A stretch of DNA of 64,000 nucleotides, taken from contig CM049313.1 of assembly GCA_026874595.1 (NCBI GenBank), forward strand, positions 34,441,159 through 34,505,158. The letters are read 5' to 3'. The translations under genes were made by a program, and so were the position numbers. Each line of letters begins with the position of its first letter. The stretch's first letter is position 1. Origin of the DNA: Sipunculus nudus (Eukaryota > Annelida > Sipuncula > Golfingiida > Sipunculidae). Below, piece after piece: positions 1 through 11,669 of this stretch. A model generated the notes under the pieces. It was not told the origin of the DNA and searched no databases. It saw only the letters and a program-made list of their open reading frames with translations.

Positions 1-508
1 TTGATATCTAATTCTTCTGTAAATATTTATCTTAATTGAATGCCTGTTTCCATGCATGAGGGATACCAAATATTCCCGATTCGTCCTAATGATTAAAGCC
101 GATCACCGATCCTAATAAACGCTACACAAATACGTGAGCAGTGAGAAGCTTACACTTTCACTGCTGTCAAGCTAGATAAAAATAGTACCGCCTGATACAA
201 GCGGTTCAACTTGGTACGGTAAAAGTATGCCTCACGGATGGTTGAACAGAACTGTTCAAATACGTTTTGGCACATATTTCTTGTGTAGCATGAAGACACC
301 AAATGTTGGTGTCAAGCGATACAATTTGTAGCTACTGTCAAATTGTTACGCTCCTTGCGTTCATTTTTGAAGCGCTTTTAAGTTCGTCCCCACTGTTACC
401 AAAACCACGCTTCTGAGATAAACTTCAAAGTTGAAAATAGTATTTACTCTTGTCCACAAAAATATATTCAGAAATATTCCCGGCAGTAAATGTCACATAT
501 CAGTATAT
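1..508. other. no gene seen
   Basis: Unique-looking AT-rich sequence. Short open frames begin near 450, but they run into the tandem duplication that follows and have no recognisable protein character. I see no RNA gene or mobile element here. Confidence 0.5.
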
Positions 509-935
509 ACCAGGTCGGAAACGCTTCAATACGCTGTGTCAAGCTGAATCAGTTAAAAGTCGGACGGAAGGTGTCATGATAACGAATTATGCAGTGCCGT
601 TATACGTACCAGCCCCCCGTTTTTCGATGGAACCAGTATTACCAGTTGTCCACGGTGCACAGTTAATGGTTGAGCCACCCGTGTTTAGTATAAACCAGGT
701 CAGAAACGCTTGAATACGCTGTGTCGAGCTGAATCAGTTGAATATTTGACGGGAGGAAAATGTCATGAAAATGAATTACGCTGTGCCGTTTTAAGTACTC
801 ACCCCCCGTATTTCGATAGAACCAATGTGACCAGTTGTACGCGGAGAACAGTTCATGGAAGAGTCACCCATGTTCCGAGGGAAACAATGTTACCAACAAC
901 ACGCAGTGTAAAATAAATGGAACAGCCACATAAAA
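509..935. repeat. 185-bp tandem duplication with ~58-bp sub-repeats
   Basis: The segment starting at 509 (ACCAGGTCGGAAACGC) recurs at 694 (ACCAGGTCAGAAACGC), and similarity continues through both units, giving a period of about 185 bp. The distal part of each unit, around CGATGGAACCAG at 627 and CGATAGAACCAA at 815, appears a third time near 876 as a diverged copy. Short open frames cross both units but are interrupted and probably not coding. Divergence between copies suggests an old duplication. Confidence 0.75.
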
Positions 936-1210
936 CACTTGGGTACATAGTTTCGAGAGGCCCGCACGGACAGATTCTTTTGGACAACTGCAATCTCTCG
1001 CTGTGATTTCCCGTCAATTCTTATTATGGTGCATGATTGTGGAGATTGCGCGTGTTCCATATTCCTATGGCATCTAAGGAAATTTCGTAAACACAGTCCG
1101 TGTACCGGCGATGTTTTCAATTGTGTCCCTAAGTAGTGACCGGCGGGTTTATTGTTTCGGAGTGTTCTATTTTAGTTTGTCTGATGAGCCTGATAATGTA
1201 TTTTTTTTAT

Positions 1211-1294
1211 AAATCCCGGCCTTAAATAGAAGCCGGCCTTGTTTAGACGCCGGGTAAAAGCAGGGTTTGAAAAAAAATAAACGCCCGGGCGTCT
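1211..1294. repeat. short GC-rich inverted repeat
   Basis: AGACGCCGGG at 1245-1254 is mirrored by GCCCGGGCGTCT at 1283-1294, with an A-rich spacer. A second GC motif (CCCGGCC/GGCCGG) lies just upstream. This could be the remnant of a small inverted-repeat transposon. No target duplication could be defined. Confidence 0.4.
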
Positions 1295-1299
1295 ATTCA

Positions 1300-2395
1300 A
1301 TGAAATACGGTAAACAAAATTTTAATTGCACGAGCATGCGCACTGCGCATAATATTCTTCTGCTGTTCATATCTGATGGGTCCACAATAACAGTTTTGAT
1401 CAAGTGGAATCAGATATGAGACACCGTTAGGTGGCGCTTGTGTGGTGGGAAAAAAGACTTGGAATTGTGATATGACTATTATATATTTATAGTTTCAGAA
1501 AACACTTTCTCAACCTTTTTTTTTAATTTGTCAGCTTTATCATTTATTTTTAGTGTTAATTTATTACATTTTCTTCATTTATCATGTGATGATATGATCT
1601 TTTATCAAGATTGTGTTTATTTCTTATTTTTTATAAGGCGTATCCTAATCTTTCGTGTATTGTTTCAGCACTGAGCATTACATTATTTGTTGTGGATATT
1701 GGTTTTTTCCGTATATAGGTAAAACATATAAATACAATAAATATTGTCAGCGAAAATTAAAAATACGGATGAGTTCTTCAGTAAAATATAGCTGATATTC
1801 AACTACTGTGGATCAGTATTTTGGCTCTTATAACCAAGCTTGGCAGCATCACATTGTACCAGTGACAGGGCAGCCTATAAGGCCTCCGATATTGGATTGT
1901 GGATCAACTATAGGTATAACAAAGCCACAGGCACCTTTTCTGATGGTTGACAGTTTAATCAAACCAAACATTACTCGAAAATTTAACACCGGGAGCTCGG
2001 ACCGAGACACCGGTCGTATCTGTGTGAAAGAAGCTCCTTTCACATGAGAAAATAACCTAATTTCAGCGTGGGGCATATTTTTAGCATATTCGGAAGATGG
2101 GATCGAGGTCCTAGCTACATAGGGATATAAGTCAGGCCTTTGTCCTTTAGATAACATTATAACCAGAGTCTGGGTGTAAACTGGATTATTTCAGTTTGTA
2201 TAACGGCAGGTAATGGGATAAACGGCACCCGCCCCTGACATCTGAAAGGACAGTCACCGATAAAAGCAGGTTAGTGATTGGTTATTATTATATTTATTCT
2301 TCTAACAAGAAACAAATCTCTCAGAAATAAAATGCGATGGCGTTATTTTTGGCGTAATCACTATACAAGCTCATAAATGTTGAATGCTGGGATTC
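1300..2395. other. no gene seen
   Basis: AT-rich sequence without a supported feature. Overlapping short frames on both strands around 1808-2157 are mutually exclusive and show no recognisable domain. Confidence 0.5.
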
Positions 2396-2398
2396 TTT

Positions 2399-2399
<1 letters not shown>

Positions 2400-2446
<47 letters not shown>

Positions 2447-2489
2447 CAGAGAGAGAAAGGAAGACAGACAGACAGACAGACAGACAGAC
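2400..2489. repeat. (GA)n then (GACA)n compound microsatellite
   Basis: An uninterrupted GA run at 2400-2444 is followed after a short interruption by GACA repeats at 2461-2489. The tract is low complexity. Confidence 0.95.
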
Positions 2490-2729
2490 GGACTGACAGA
2501 GAGATTTGATTATCTCTGTCAGTCAACAACTCTTCACTTTACCTTAGGAGTTCGAGAAATGAAGTCATGTTATACAGTATTTAAAGTGAGCTTGCATTTG
2601 TCATGCGTCATTTGTAGCCTATAGACAACAACGATCAAAAAGTCAGGATAAATTTGTAAATTTTCAAGTACTTATACTAATCGGCAAATTGGTTAGGTAC
2701 AATCGCATATGCAAACTATCAAATCTCAT

Positions 2730-2960
2730 CGGCTTCTGTGGTACAAGGGTAGAACTCAGGGCCCAAGGCCGGGAGATATTGAGTTCAAATCTCAGTCGAG
2801 GAGCGGTGAGCTTTTTCATGTTCGGCCCCAGCCCAAGGTGAGCGCACTGCCGTCTTAATTGGACGACGGTACCACACAGTCGTGTTTCATTCACATACGA
2901 ATGCGCCTAGTGACGTCACAGTGGGACCGGAGATGACATGCCGTGTTATAAGCGAGTTGG
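2730..2960 (+). mobile_element. tRNA-derived SINE, family A, plus-strand copy
   Basis: The head resembles a tRNA: GGCTTCTGTGGTACAAGGG supplies an A-box-like element, and GAGTTCAAATCTC near 2784 supplies the B box of an internal RNA polymerase III promoter. The same head and body, including the GTGTTTCA...CACA...GCGC block, occur on the minus strand at about 35545-35270, so this is a dispersed family. The copies are diverged and no clear target duplication was found. The right end is approximate. The element has no coding capacity and would depend on LINE machinery for movement. Confidence 0.7.
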
Positions 2961-3144
2961 ACTATTCGGAGGAGAACGCCAGTGTGTATAAACGAGGGTT
3001 GTCTGGCCAAGGGTCATATACGGGATACATACAAAGGTGCCATACTAATACCTCCTTTGATGGAGCCCGTAGGATGAAAATTATGCAATCTGAATAACGT
3101 AAAATCATAAAGGCAATTCCATCAAGAACCAGCTTACATTTGGG

Positions 3145-3196
3145 AATAATAATAATAATAACAACAATAACAATAATAAAAAAATAACAATAATAT
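3145..3196. repeat. (AAT)n/(AAC)n microsatellite
   Basis: Imperfect run of AAT and AAC trinucleotides ending in an A-rich tail. Confidence 0.85.
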
Positions 3197-3199
3197 CTA

Positions 3200-6100
3200 C
3201 AACGTTGGCAATTTTGTGCCTGAGGGTCAAATAATATGGGGAATCGTTAGTCTCACTTATATTTATTTAAATTAAACTATTCACATACCGGTTATGTGAA
3301 ATATATAGGACGTATATTTTTCCCCCTTATAGTATTTCGTTTTAAAACCTTCGCTATCCCTGTACACGTGAAACATAAGTCCATGTGTCGGGATGGTTTT
3401 ACTGGGAAAGATTCGTATTCGGTTTAAAAAGCTTATTGCGTTAGATGTTACACATATGTATGCAAATGTTCACATATCCTGACGCTTGTAGCAACCTTGT
3501 TTAAATCTAACTGATGTTTACGCACAGTTGGACAATTTCATTCCTAAATAATAAGCAGATGCACCAAGATGACAAAGATATAACACAATAAGGGTACAAC
3601 CTACCTTATATTATGCATGCCCAAAACGCCCAGATCTCAATTCTATGGTTATTAGCTCCGGGCTGGACCTAGTATAACAACAGACCTGTTGCGCCTAAAG
3701 CCCGTGACGCTCCGAGGGTCTCAAGAGCGGTACTCATACACAGACGGCCGAATCAATAAATGCGCATGCTCAGACAGTTGGTGGGAATGAGACAAGAATG
3801 AAGCGGATTTTACAGTCCACAGTGGATTGCCAGCCCCCTAGAGCCGGACAGGGCAGGCACTGCCTGTACCTGTACACAAGCTGTCTGAGAGATCAATCAC
3901 GCAGTGATTCAGAAAATGTAAAAGCAAGGTATTTGTCGCCGGGATATCATTGTTCTCTTTTATAACGTTGATATGAATCGATAAAAGCAATGGCAAATGT
4001 AACCCAGGAAGGACGCCAGACGGTTGAATAAAGCGACTTATATAACCAGAGAAAGAGGCTTACGCAAAACCGGTGCAACCTAATCAGAAATGAGGAAAAA
4101 ACACAGAATGACACAAAGAAGCCTATATAAAACATATTTAATATATTCTTGAAACATCTGAAGCCTGTGAAGTATAAGTTTGACATTCTTGATAAATTAG
4201 AAGATAAATTCAGCAACACCATTGAAACTCTATTATCCATGTTTCTCTTTTTGTCTTATTATCTATATGACCCAACAATGAACTGTTGGTGGCGTTGTCT
4301 TTGAAACCAAAATTATAAAAATATAATGTTATTATACCTTCTAATAAGCTACGAAATTTAATGTAGCTATATAGCCTACCGTTTTGGTATAAGACAGAAT
4401 TTCCCAGATCCTATTACTGTTTCTCCAATTATGGGAGGGCTCTGCGAATGTCCGTAAGGGTATAGGCATGGGCGCATTATCGTTGGCGTACACGGGGAAT
4501 GGTACCCCTCCCACTTTTTCAAAAAGGGAGACAAACCGTATTATATCCCCAAGTTTTACTAATGAAATTAATGTTATTTTGCATTTTATATAGACTCTAA
4601 CATATGGTAAAATGGTGTTAGCAAAAAGGTGTCAGTGTCGCAAAGTTCATGAAATACCAATGAACTTAGTTTTTCAGAATGATTAAAATAAAAAAAAAGA
4701 ATAAACTAAAAATATGAGAGGATTCTTCCGTTTCTAAAATTTTATTCCTAATTTGCTTCAATAAAGCTAAATTTTGTTAAAAATTATCCATACAGCAGTA
4801 GGGGTACACCCGTTCAATGTCAAGCCTCCTTAGCCGGTTCACGCACTGAATAGGCTCAATTCCCTGAAAATAATTGTCTCCCATCCCCAAAACTCGATTA
4901 TGGATCGACTGGATAATATAAATCTTATTGCACTTTATTGTATATATACTATATTACGCCCCCATAGCGAATGGAAATTGCGCCCCTGAGCGTAGGTCTT
5001 TAGCTCTAAAGTCCAGTATACACTACTTACCGTTACACACTAAGAAACGCCTCATAATTTGTGGGAACTCCCCTTTCCCAGAAAGACTGAGGCCATATAC
5101 CTCACGACCCTTATTCAATGAAACCGCTTAGATATATTTAATTCTTTGGGAAGATAACTTTGGTAAGAAGATAACATTTGCATAATCTTATTTGTTGCAG
5201 GAAACTGGCATTTTCCCAACGTTGCACAATGAATCCCCAACCGAAAATACAAGTATTATAGCTCTCTTATATATTTATAATTTTGTGGTAAAGTTAGATA
5301 AAGTAGAATTTCTTAGTTATAGAGCGAAGGTGTGCAATGTAGGTACAGTCACTAATCCATGTGGAAATGTGAATTTGAGGAAATATATATTATTATTTTT
5401 TTATGTATTTGGTAATAATATATAAAGGGCCTTAAAGGTTTAAATTATTTGTTTCAAAGTCACTGAAACATCTCAGAAACTTTCTGCAAAGTAATTGTTT
5501 TTTTTTTATTTCTTCTTTATTTTAAAGACAACAATATTAACAGCGTAAGTTTAAACTCTTTACAATCGAGTGGTGGTTAATTTTTTTATAAATAGACCGA
5601 TTTATTCCAATAACCTAGCTGCTAAAAAGAAGTAAGGCGTAGGGCTAATAAACTTACATAAAGTTTGTTTACCTACAAGGTTAATTATGAGCTGTTACCT
5701 ACAACTGTGAATGCATTATTTTGTAAAAACTCTGACGTACATCATAATAGAAGAATAATAAAAGAAGACGATACTTTTTTTCATTTGCCTGTGTGTAAAA
5801 CTGCTGTCTACAGTAAAAACTTACGATTTGAACGGTTTGGAATTGGGAATAATATTACTAGTGAAAGTAATCCTTGTTGTGCAATATCAAGATGATAGAT
5901 ATTTACCTCCACTTAAGAATCGTATTAATTTGAATTTAAAATTTGTAAACATGTGTTATTTTTTTACTCTAAGATGAAATGTCCGAACTTATTTGTCTTA
6001 CTGCACTGCATCTGCACCATATAACCTGCTACTTTTAATGTTAATATTTAGACTATTCTCTATTAATAACTCTAAGAAACAGTTTTATTTGTCACAGGTA

Positions 6101-7700
6101 CAATTTTTTTAAAATAATAATTGAACTTTTTAAGGTATGAGTGTATAATCTTGGGGAAATAAAGCTGAAAAAATTTGACAATAAAAATGGATTTAGAAAA
6201 AAATAACATACCTGACCAATCGTTACAGAATGAAGGACGGTCAAAGCAAATGATAGAAATAATTACAATTATAATATCTGTTCTTGTCTTGAACAATCAG
6301 ACCTTCAACTACATTAGGGACATATTTTGTGGTAATCTTTAACTTTGAGACAATAGTCGCCAAATTTCATTGGGCGTCTGTTTGTTAAGCAGACTTTATC
6401 GGAAACTGGAACCTCTTTATATTGCTTATTTTAAATCACTTTGGTATTGGGATTAAATTTGCCATATCTTACGATCTATATGCCGCAGGGGGAATAGTTT
6501 CCTTCATAGCAACTGAATCTGGTATTATATAGGTCATATCACCAAGCAGACCTGTATTCTGAAACCATCTTCTATCAAGTGTGTTATACAAAATGGATCA
6601 TATCCCCAGGCGTGGTCTGTGTAATACTATAGCACATGACCTAATGTTATAATGATCTCTCCCAGGGGCATACATCAAACTCTATATTAAATGTTTCCTG
6701 TGTCCCGGTCACCCAATGGAGGGTGCACCCTTCAAACCGGCTCCCTGAGCATGCGTGTGTCTATATATTGCAAACATGATGACGTAATCGATGAGTTGGT
6801 CTTAACTTTGTCTACATTCTTATCATATGTCTGGCCCGAGGAAAAATAAACTTGTAATGTTACTGCCTCCTATTCGGCCACTTTGCCTTCCGGGCATCCG
6901 TTCTGCACCAAGCCTTCTGGTATATCCTCTGGTGGGCAGTATGCTTTCCCTTTATGACATTACATTTCCTACGGGAGAAATACCGGTCTGCCATAAACAG
7001 GAGGGAAATTAGGCTTGTTATTCCTGATGGGGTCAATGCTTCCAGAGAATCTAACGGTTCTTTCGGAGGATACAAGTTGCCCGCTCGGGTAAACGAACGG
7101 AATAATGTCATGATAGGTCTTCGGGTCAACCAGACGCTCACCTCAGAGAGCACATTGTGCGGACTCACTCAGACACACAGAGTACGACTCTGCTGTTTAG
7201 GGTTCAATGGCATGACAATCTGTCACCCACAATGCACCGCGGCTTCTATATACTTACACTAGCGGCCTTGTTAAAAATGTAGCGAAGATGGTAATGTAGC
7301 CCGTTCAAATATGTTGGATCAGATTTGTTTCAAGTCAAATCACTGAAACATTGGTGTTTTATGGTAAGAACTTTACAGAGTAAGTAATAATTTGTTCGCG
7401 TGTGAAATATAAACAGACGTTTCCTTGAAATGTAACGAAGTTTGATTTTAATGTTTGACAGCTGAGACAAGTAGTCCCGGCCTTCCCACAGTGCCTACCA
7501 GGAAAAGGTTCGTTTCGAGCAGAAAAGACATCTGGCGGAAGGGTGCTCAGAGGGTAGCGGTAAACGTAAGAAGGACTTAAGTTTCAAGGCCGCAGTTATT
7601 CTGTTAATTATGCGCGTGTATACACATATATAGGCCCTTACGCATTAACATACGCCTTATCTGGCTTACGACTACCGAATCCTTACATGAATTATACATT
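3200..7700. other. 4.5 kb with no supported gene
   Basis: AT-rich DNA with many short frames on both strands. None is longer than about 100 codons, and none has a recognisable motif or signal. I found no tandem array, tRNA-like head or inverted-repeat element that I can support. Confidence 0.45.
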
Positions 7701-7709
7701 ATATTACGT

Positions 7710-7888
7710 GGTGACATAAATGCGGACCAAACTGTCTCGCTATTGAAGCTTGCTTTTCTAACGTAGCGGTTGGTACGCCGGACTTGTGCGCCACCGACAT
7801 GGGTTCGAATCCCGGATCAGCCACGACATGGGGTTCGAATCCCGGATCGGCCCAGTACTTTCCCATGAGCAATTTGTCTACGTAACAA
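7710..7888 (+). mobile_element. tRNA-derived SINE, family B, with duplicated B box
   Basis: The element begins GGTGACATAAATGCGG. It carries an A-box-like GTAGCGGTTGGTA at 7763-7775 and a B box GGTTCGAATCC at 7802-7812. A 29-bp segment containing the B box (7796-7824) is immediately duplicated at 7825-7854, giving a second intact B box at 7832-7842. The end (CTACGTAACA) matches the end of the second copy at 15041-15189. The two copies share start, tRNA-like head and end, which defines the family limits. The 146-codon minus-strand frame across it is an artefact of the repeat. Confidence 0.75.
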
Positions 7889-8130
7889 TTAATAACCGTT
7901 TTTGCTTCCGCCGTCGCCAAAGGCGCCATCGGCGGGCAACATTTAAATAGTGAATGTCCGCCCTTTTGTCCGTCCGTCTCCCCGTCGGACCGTCCGTCCT
8001 TTCGAAATAAAGCTTGAAAATTAATTGACATACAGTCACTGTACTCAGACCATTGATGCACCTGATAAAGAGCCAGGTCAAGGTCGATTATGGGTAACCT
8101 TGACACTTTTTCAAGGTCACAGAGGCTACT
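7889..8130. repeat. dispersed mollusc-like repeat
   Basis: This segment contains a GGCGCCATCGGCGG motif, TTTAAATAGTGAATGTCCG, a GTCCGTCC-rich stretch, and several AGGTCA/TGACC-type motifs near 8068-8125. From general knowledge it resembles a repeat common in molluscan genomes. I see no second full copy in this window, so the call rests on recognition alone. Confidence 0.4.
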
Positions 8131-8461
8131 TTGCAGCACTAAGCAACACTTCAGCTGGTTCTTAGGATCCTTGTGATAAGCACGTCAAGTATCTGTATTT
8201 GACTTTAAGTCAGAAAAATGTGGGAGAATAAACATTTGTTTATGAATTCACCTCAATCCAGCCTGAGCATGCCAAGTTCCGTTAATCTTATAGTTTAACT
8301 TTTATATTATCAATTCCAATTTGATTTGAATTTAAATTATTTTCCATCCATTCCGATAAAAATTCTAATTGACCTCAGATTACATATATTATTAAAGACT
8401 CAAATTTACTATAATATACATATTTATAATAATATATAATATACATTTTCATAATTAAAGT

Positions 8462-8466
<5 letters not shown>

Positions 8467-8513
<47 letters not shown>

Positions 8514-8519
8514 TATATG
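8467..8519. repeat. (AT)n microsatellite
   Basis: Nearly pure AT dinucleotide run interrupted by one ACAT. The Ile/Tyr-rich frames read across it are artefacts. Confidence 0.95.
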
Positions 8520-8590
8520 ATTCTTCCGGTATTTTTTTTATCATTTAACCTATTGACTGAATTTCTACTGACTATTGACTGTGTATTTGT

Positions 8591-8591
<1 letters not shown>

Positions 8592-8644
<53 letters not shown>
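8592..8644. repeat. (AT)n microsatellite
   Basis: Pure AT dinucleotide run, separated from the preceding array by about 70 bp of ordinary sequence. Confidence 0.95.
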
Positions 8645-8646
<2 letters not shown>

Positions 8647-8730
8647 ATTGATTGCGGATTAAGTCATGAAGATGACCATGTATGATAAGAATATCAGGCA
8701 ATATATATATATGTATATATATATAATATT

Positions 8731-8830
8731 GCGATTGTGATCTCGTCTAGGCGAGTTTTGAAAACCGTCTAGGCGAGATCACAATCGCAGTCTCACTTAG
8801 GCGAGATCACAATCGCAATCTCGTCAAGGC
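8731..8830. repeat. short inverted/direct repeat cluster
   Basis: GCGATTGTGATCTCG at 8731-8745 is matched by its reverse complement CGAGATCACAATCGC at 8774-8788, a perfect 15-bp stem. The same motif recurs in direct orientation at 8802-8816, each copy preceded by a TAGG-type tetranucleotide. The cluster sits between two AT microsatellites. It may be a small fold-back or a piece of a larger repeat. Confidence 0.7.
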
Positions 8831-8867
8831 ACATTAAAAATCCGCCTGGATTTCAATCTCGTCTTTG

Positions 8868-8879
8868 ACACACACACAC

Positions 8880-8931
<52 letters not shown>
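8868..8931. repeat. (CA)n-(TA)n compound microsatellite
   Basis: A short CA run is followed by a long TA run. The change of motif at about 8883 is sharp. Confidence 0.95.
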
Positions 8932-8934
<3 letters not shown>

Positions 8935-8939
8935 AAATA

Positions 8940-11240
8940 TATGTATATGATAACATATATTTCAAATTTTCTCTGGTACCTAGTAGTTGAGTTTTATAAA
9001 AAAGCAACTTATTATTTTATAAATTTAATTTGATTTCTACGTTGAATCCGGTCAGTCAGAGTCCTTACGGATATTCCTATGATACCCACGGTAGAGAAAC
9101 GTTTGCCCCCTACCCCCCACCCCCGTGGTTCATCCAATAACAAGCGACTATATACAGGTAAAATCCTCGCGCATCAAAGTGAAAACTATTCATTTCTGAA
9201 CAAATAATTACCAGTCTGAGAAACCTGACCGGGAACCACGCCTGTCATCAAGAAAAAAATTACATGCGGAACTTCCAGCCCCCGCAGCGGAGGCGCCGGG
9301 GATTGCCAACACCTTTGTGGGGCTTCCCTTGTGAAATCTCGGAGGAGATGGTATCGGTGGCACCCAGTGGGAGGACAGCAACTGATACTCACGGACACAG
9401 GACCTGAACATATAGCGGTATCCCGTTCGTGTACTATTGATAAGTTTAGAGGCTTAATTTTGCTTCATATTAAGAGAAAATGGACCTGTATCTATAAGTT
9501 GTCATGATGTCTCAGTTCAAGTTGTGGGCCATAAGATAATCCGTTGTTGTCCGATTTTCGCCTGTGTAGTTTATTTGTAGCCATTGAAAACACTCGAAGA
9601 CCCCATCTATACATCCGTATATATACTGGAATTCAGATCCGGAATATATATCGCGATATGAAAAACCTAAATAAAATGTGGTTCACAGTCCAGTTTATTG
9701 CATCACAGGTCAGCTCTGACGCCAGAACAAAAGCGCCTGCATTTAGATGACACCTCGTTTGGTAAAAGTTCTCTAAACACGTCAACACCAGTTCTTTGCC
9801 ATATTTGAAAAGTCGCCATGCAACATCATTTCATGGTCACTTTTCATGACCCTGTGATGCAAGAAGATTTGAACGTACAATTGAAACAAAGGAAAATAAG
9901 ACGCTTACGGGACAAATATATTTATGAAATGTTGTGTTAATGTATTCCTATAGTCCCGCAAGTCGCATTTATTTATAAAAGAGTAAATAATGAAAAAATA
10001 GTTTCCTATTAGCAATTGCTTGTTTATGCATATATCCCCATACATGTGTGAAATGTCCTATTTGTTTGTCTGTGGCCAACAATTACTTTGTGCAACAAAC
10101 TTTGATTAAGTATGTCAGTCTTCAAAAGATGTTATGAGTTATCTTCACACCATTGTATCGGAAAGAGGGAGCCACTTCCGTCGGTAAATAACAAGCCAGG
10201 TAGTTTTTCAACCAACAATAAATGACGATCGGGACGCTGACAGTTCCTCGGTGAGTAATTATAATCATGACACGTGTGACGTAATACGACATGGCAGTCC
10301 GCGAGAAATCTAGACGGTCTCTCCGGATCTCTGGCTGTCAAATGTCCGAGTCTTTTATACTGTAAATTATATTAGTATCCCTAACTTTCCATTTAGCTGT
10401 AGGAGATTAGATTTTGTAGCCCTACCAGAGGTTTAGTATTTATGTTTGCTACTAAAATACCTAAAACAAAAACGTGATTCCATGTACGTACTACCAAAAA
10501 TGGTTTATTTACCAATTATTGCACATCACCATTTTTGGGATGTTTTCATTTTCTATGTTTCCGGATTAATCAACAAATATTTGTATACAAATTATGCTTC
10601 TTGATCAAAAGCGGCACTTTATTTTTGAGGATGACGATAGAGTATCAGATTATGGTCCGTGAGGAGTTCCCCGGGTGGACTTAATTAAACCCTTTATCTT
10701 CGCTCCACCAGCATTCAACTATTCCCTCATGACATTAGGGCGATCGACCCTGGGAAAGTTACATGACTTGGCTTCGCTTGTTCCTAAAAGATGTATGGCC
10801 GGGGCTCAATACTCATTACGAATGATATTTCTCAGAATATTTTCCTATTTCATTTTACACGGATGTCAATATTCAATGTACTTATTAATTAAATTGTACA
10901 TTGGTCTGAATACTGTCTGTATTACCTTCGGAGACTGTTGCAAAGCATTTACGTTCACTTCTGTCCGCATATCCGTCAATACACAATTTTCTAGCCATAG
11001 GTTACATTTAAGAGTTTATTATAAATTTAGAAGAAATTTTCTAGAAGGGTTGAGAACCATGTGTTTAGATTTTTTGCTGATCGATTAAAAATTAGGATGA
11101 ATCTTGGTCTGATAATCATGTCCATTCTTTCCACAAGAGATGTCAAGAATAAAAAGCTCATATTCGTGACGTCAAAGTGACGCTGACTGACTTATGTAAA
11201 GCATTGGTCCCAACTGGACGCACGAATTTTGGGATCGTAG
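8940..11240. other. 2.3 kb with no supported gene
   Basis: No domain, RNA gene or mobile element is supported. The 137-codon plus-strand frame at 10675-11088 starts from a non-ATG codon and has no recognisable family. Two overlapping minus-strand frames near 9186-9411 exclude each other. Confidence 0.45.
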
Positions 11241-11245
11241 GACCC

Positions 11246-11300
11246 CTGCGAATTTCCGGTGCCATGGAGGCCGTGAAGGCCGTAGAGGTACAGGATAAGC
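11246..11300 (+). repeat. dispersed GC-rich repeat, copy 1
   Basis: The stretch around GGTGCCATGGAGGCCG recurs at about 25445-25503 with the same flanking order (CGAATTT... before, GGCCGTAGA and AGAGGATAA-like after). It abuts the fold-back that starts at 11301, so it may be part of the same composite element. Confidence 0.6.
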
Positions 11301-11660
11301 CCAGGTCACAACTGGCCATACGGGCTCCTACGGCATGTTAGCGTCCAAATTTTGTGAAGAATCTCCTAGTCGCGAGTCCGTCTTGCGAAATTTTGAGGTC
11401 GTAGACAGCCCATAAGCACGTACGGAGGACGTTGGACAGCCGTATTCAGCAGGCAAGTTGCACTTGCACCCTCATTGCGTGCGACGTTGCATCTTAGACA
11501 ACGAATTTTCTTAGACAACGAAATAACGGGCTGTCTACGAATTCATAATTTCGCAAGACAGACTTGCAAGACTTGCTGACAGGCGTGGACGCGCGATTCT
11601 GCAAAAAATTTGGACGCAAACAGGCCTTAGGTGCCCGTACGGTCGGTTGTGACCCAGGCT
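11301..11660. mobile_element. GC-rich fold-back element
   Basis: A left arm (11301-11414) and right arm (11523-11660) are imperfect reverse complements over about 115-135 bp. The matching order is CCCAGGTCACAAC..., GGACGC, the AAATTTCGCAAGAC block, then GGGCTGTCTACGA. The ~108-bp loop holds a small GCAAGT/ACTTGC palindrome and a duplicated TCTTAGACAACGAA. There is no ORF. The arms are probably terminal inverted repeats of a MITE-like element or a fold-back duplication. Related GC-rich sequence lies at 24.4-25.5 kb. Superfamily is unknown. Confidence 0.65.
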
Positions 11661-11669
11661 GAAGGGGCC

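Noticed and set aside
7699-8139. 146-codon minus-strand frame
   Set aside because: It runs through a SINE and a dispersed repeat. Its repeated PGFEP segments are translations of the duplicated B box.
8375-8701. Ile/Tyr-rich frames over microsatellites here and at 13735, 15075, 15677 and 61738
   Set aside because: They are translations of AT, GA or GT dinucleotide runs.
10675-11088. 137-codon plus-strand frame
   Set aside because: It starts from a non-ATG codon, has no recognisable domain, and lies in AT-rich DNA where such lengths arise by chance.
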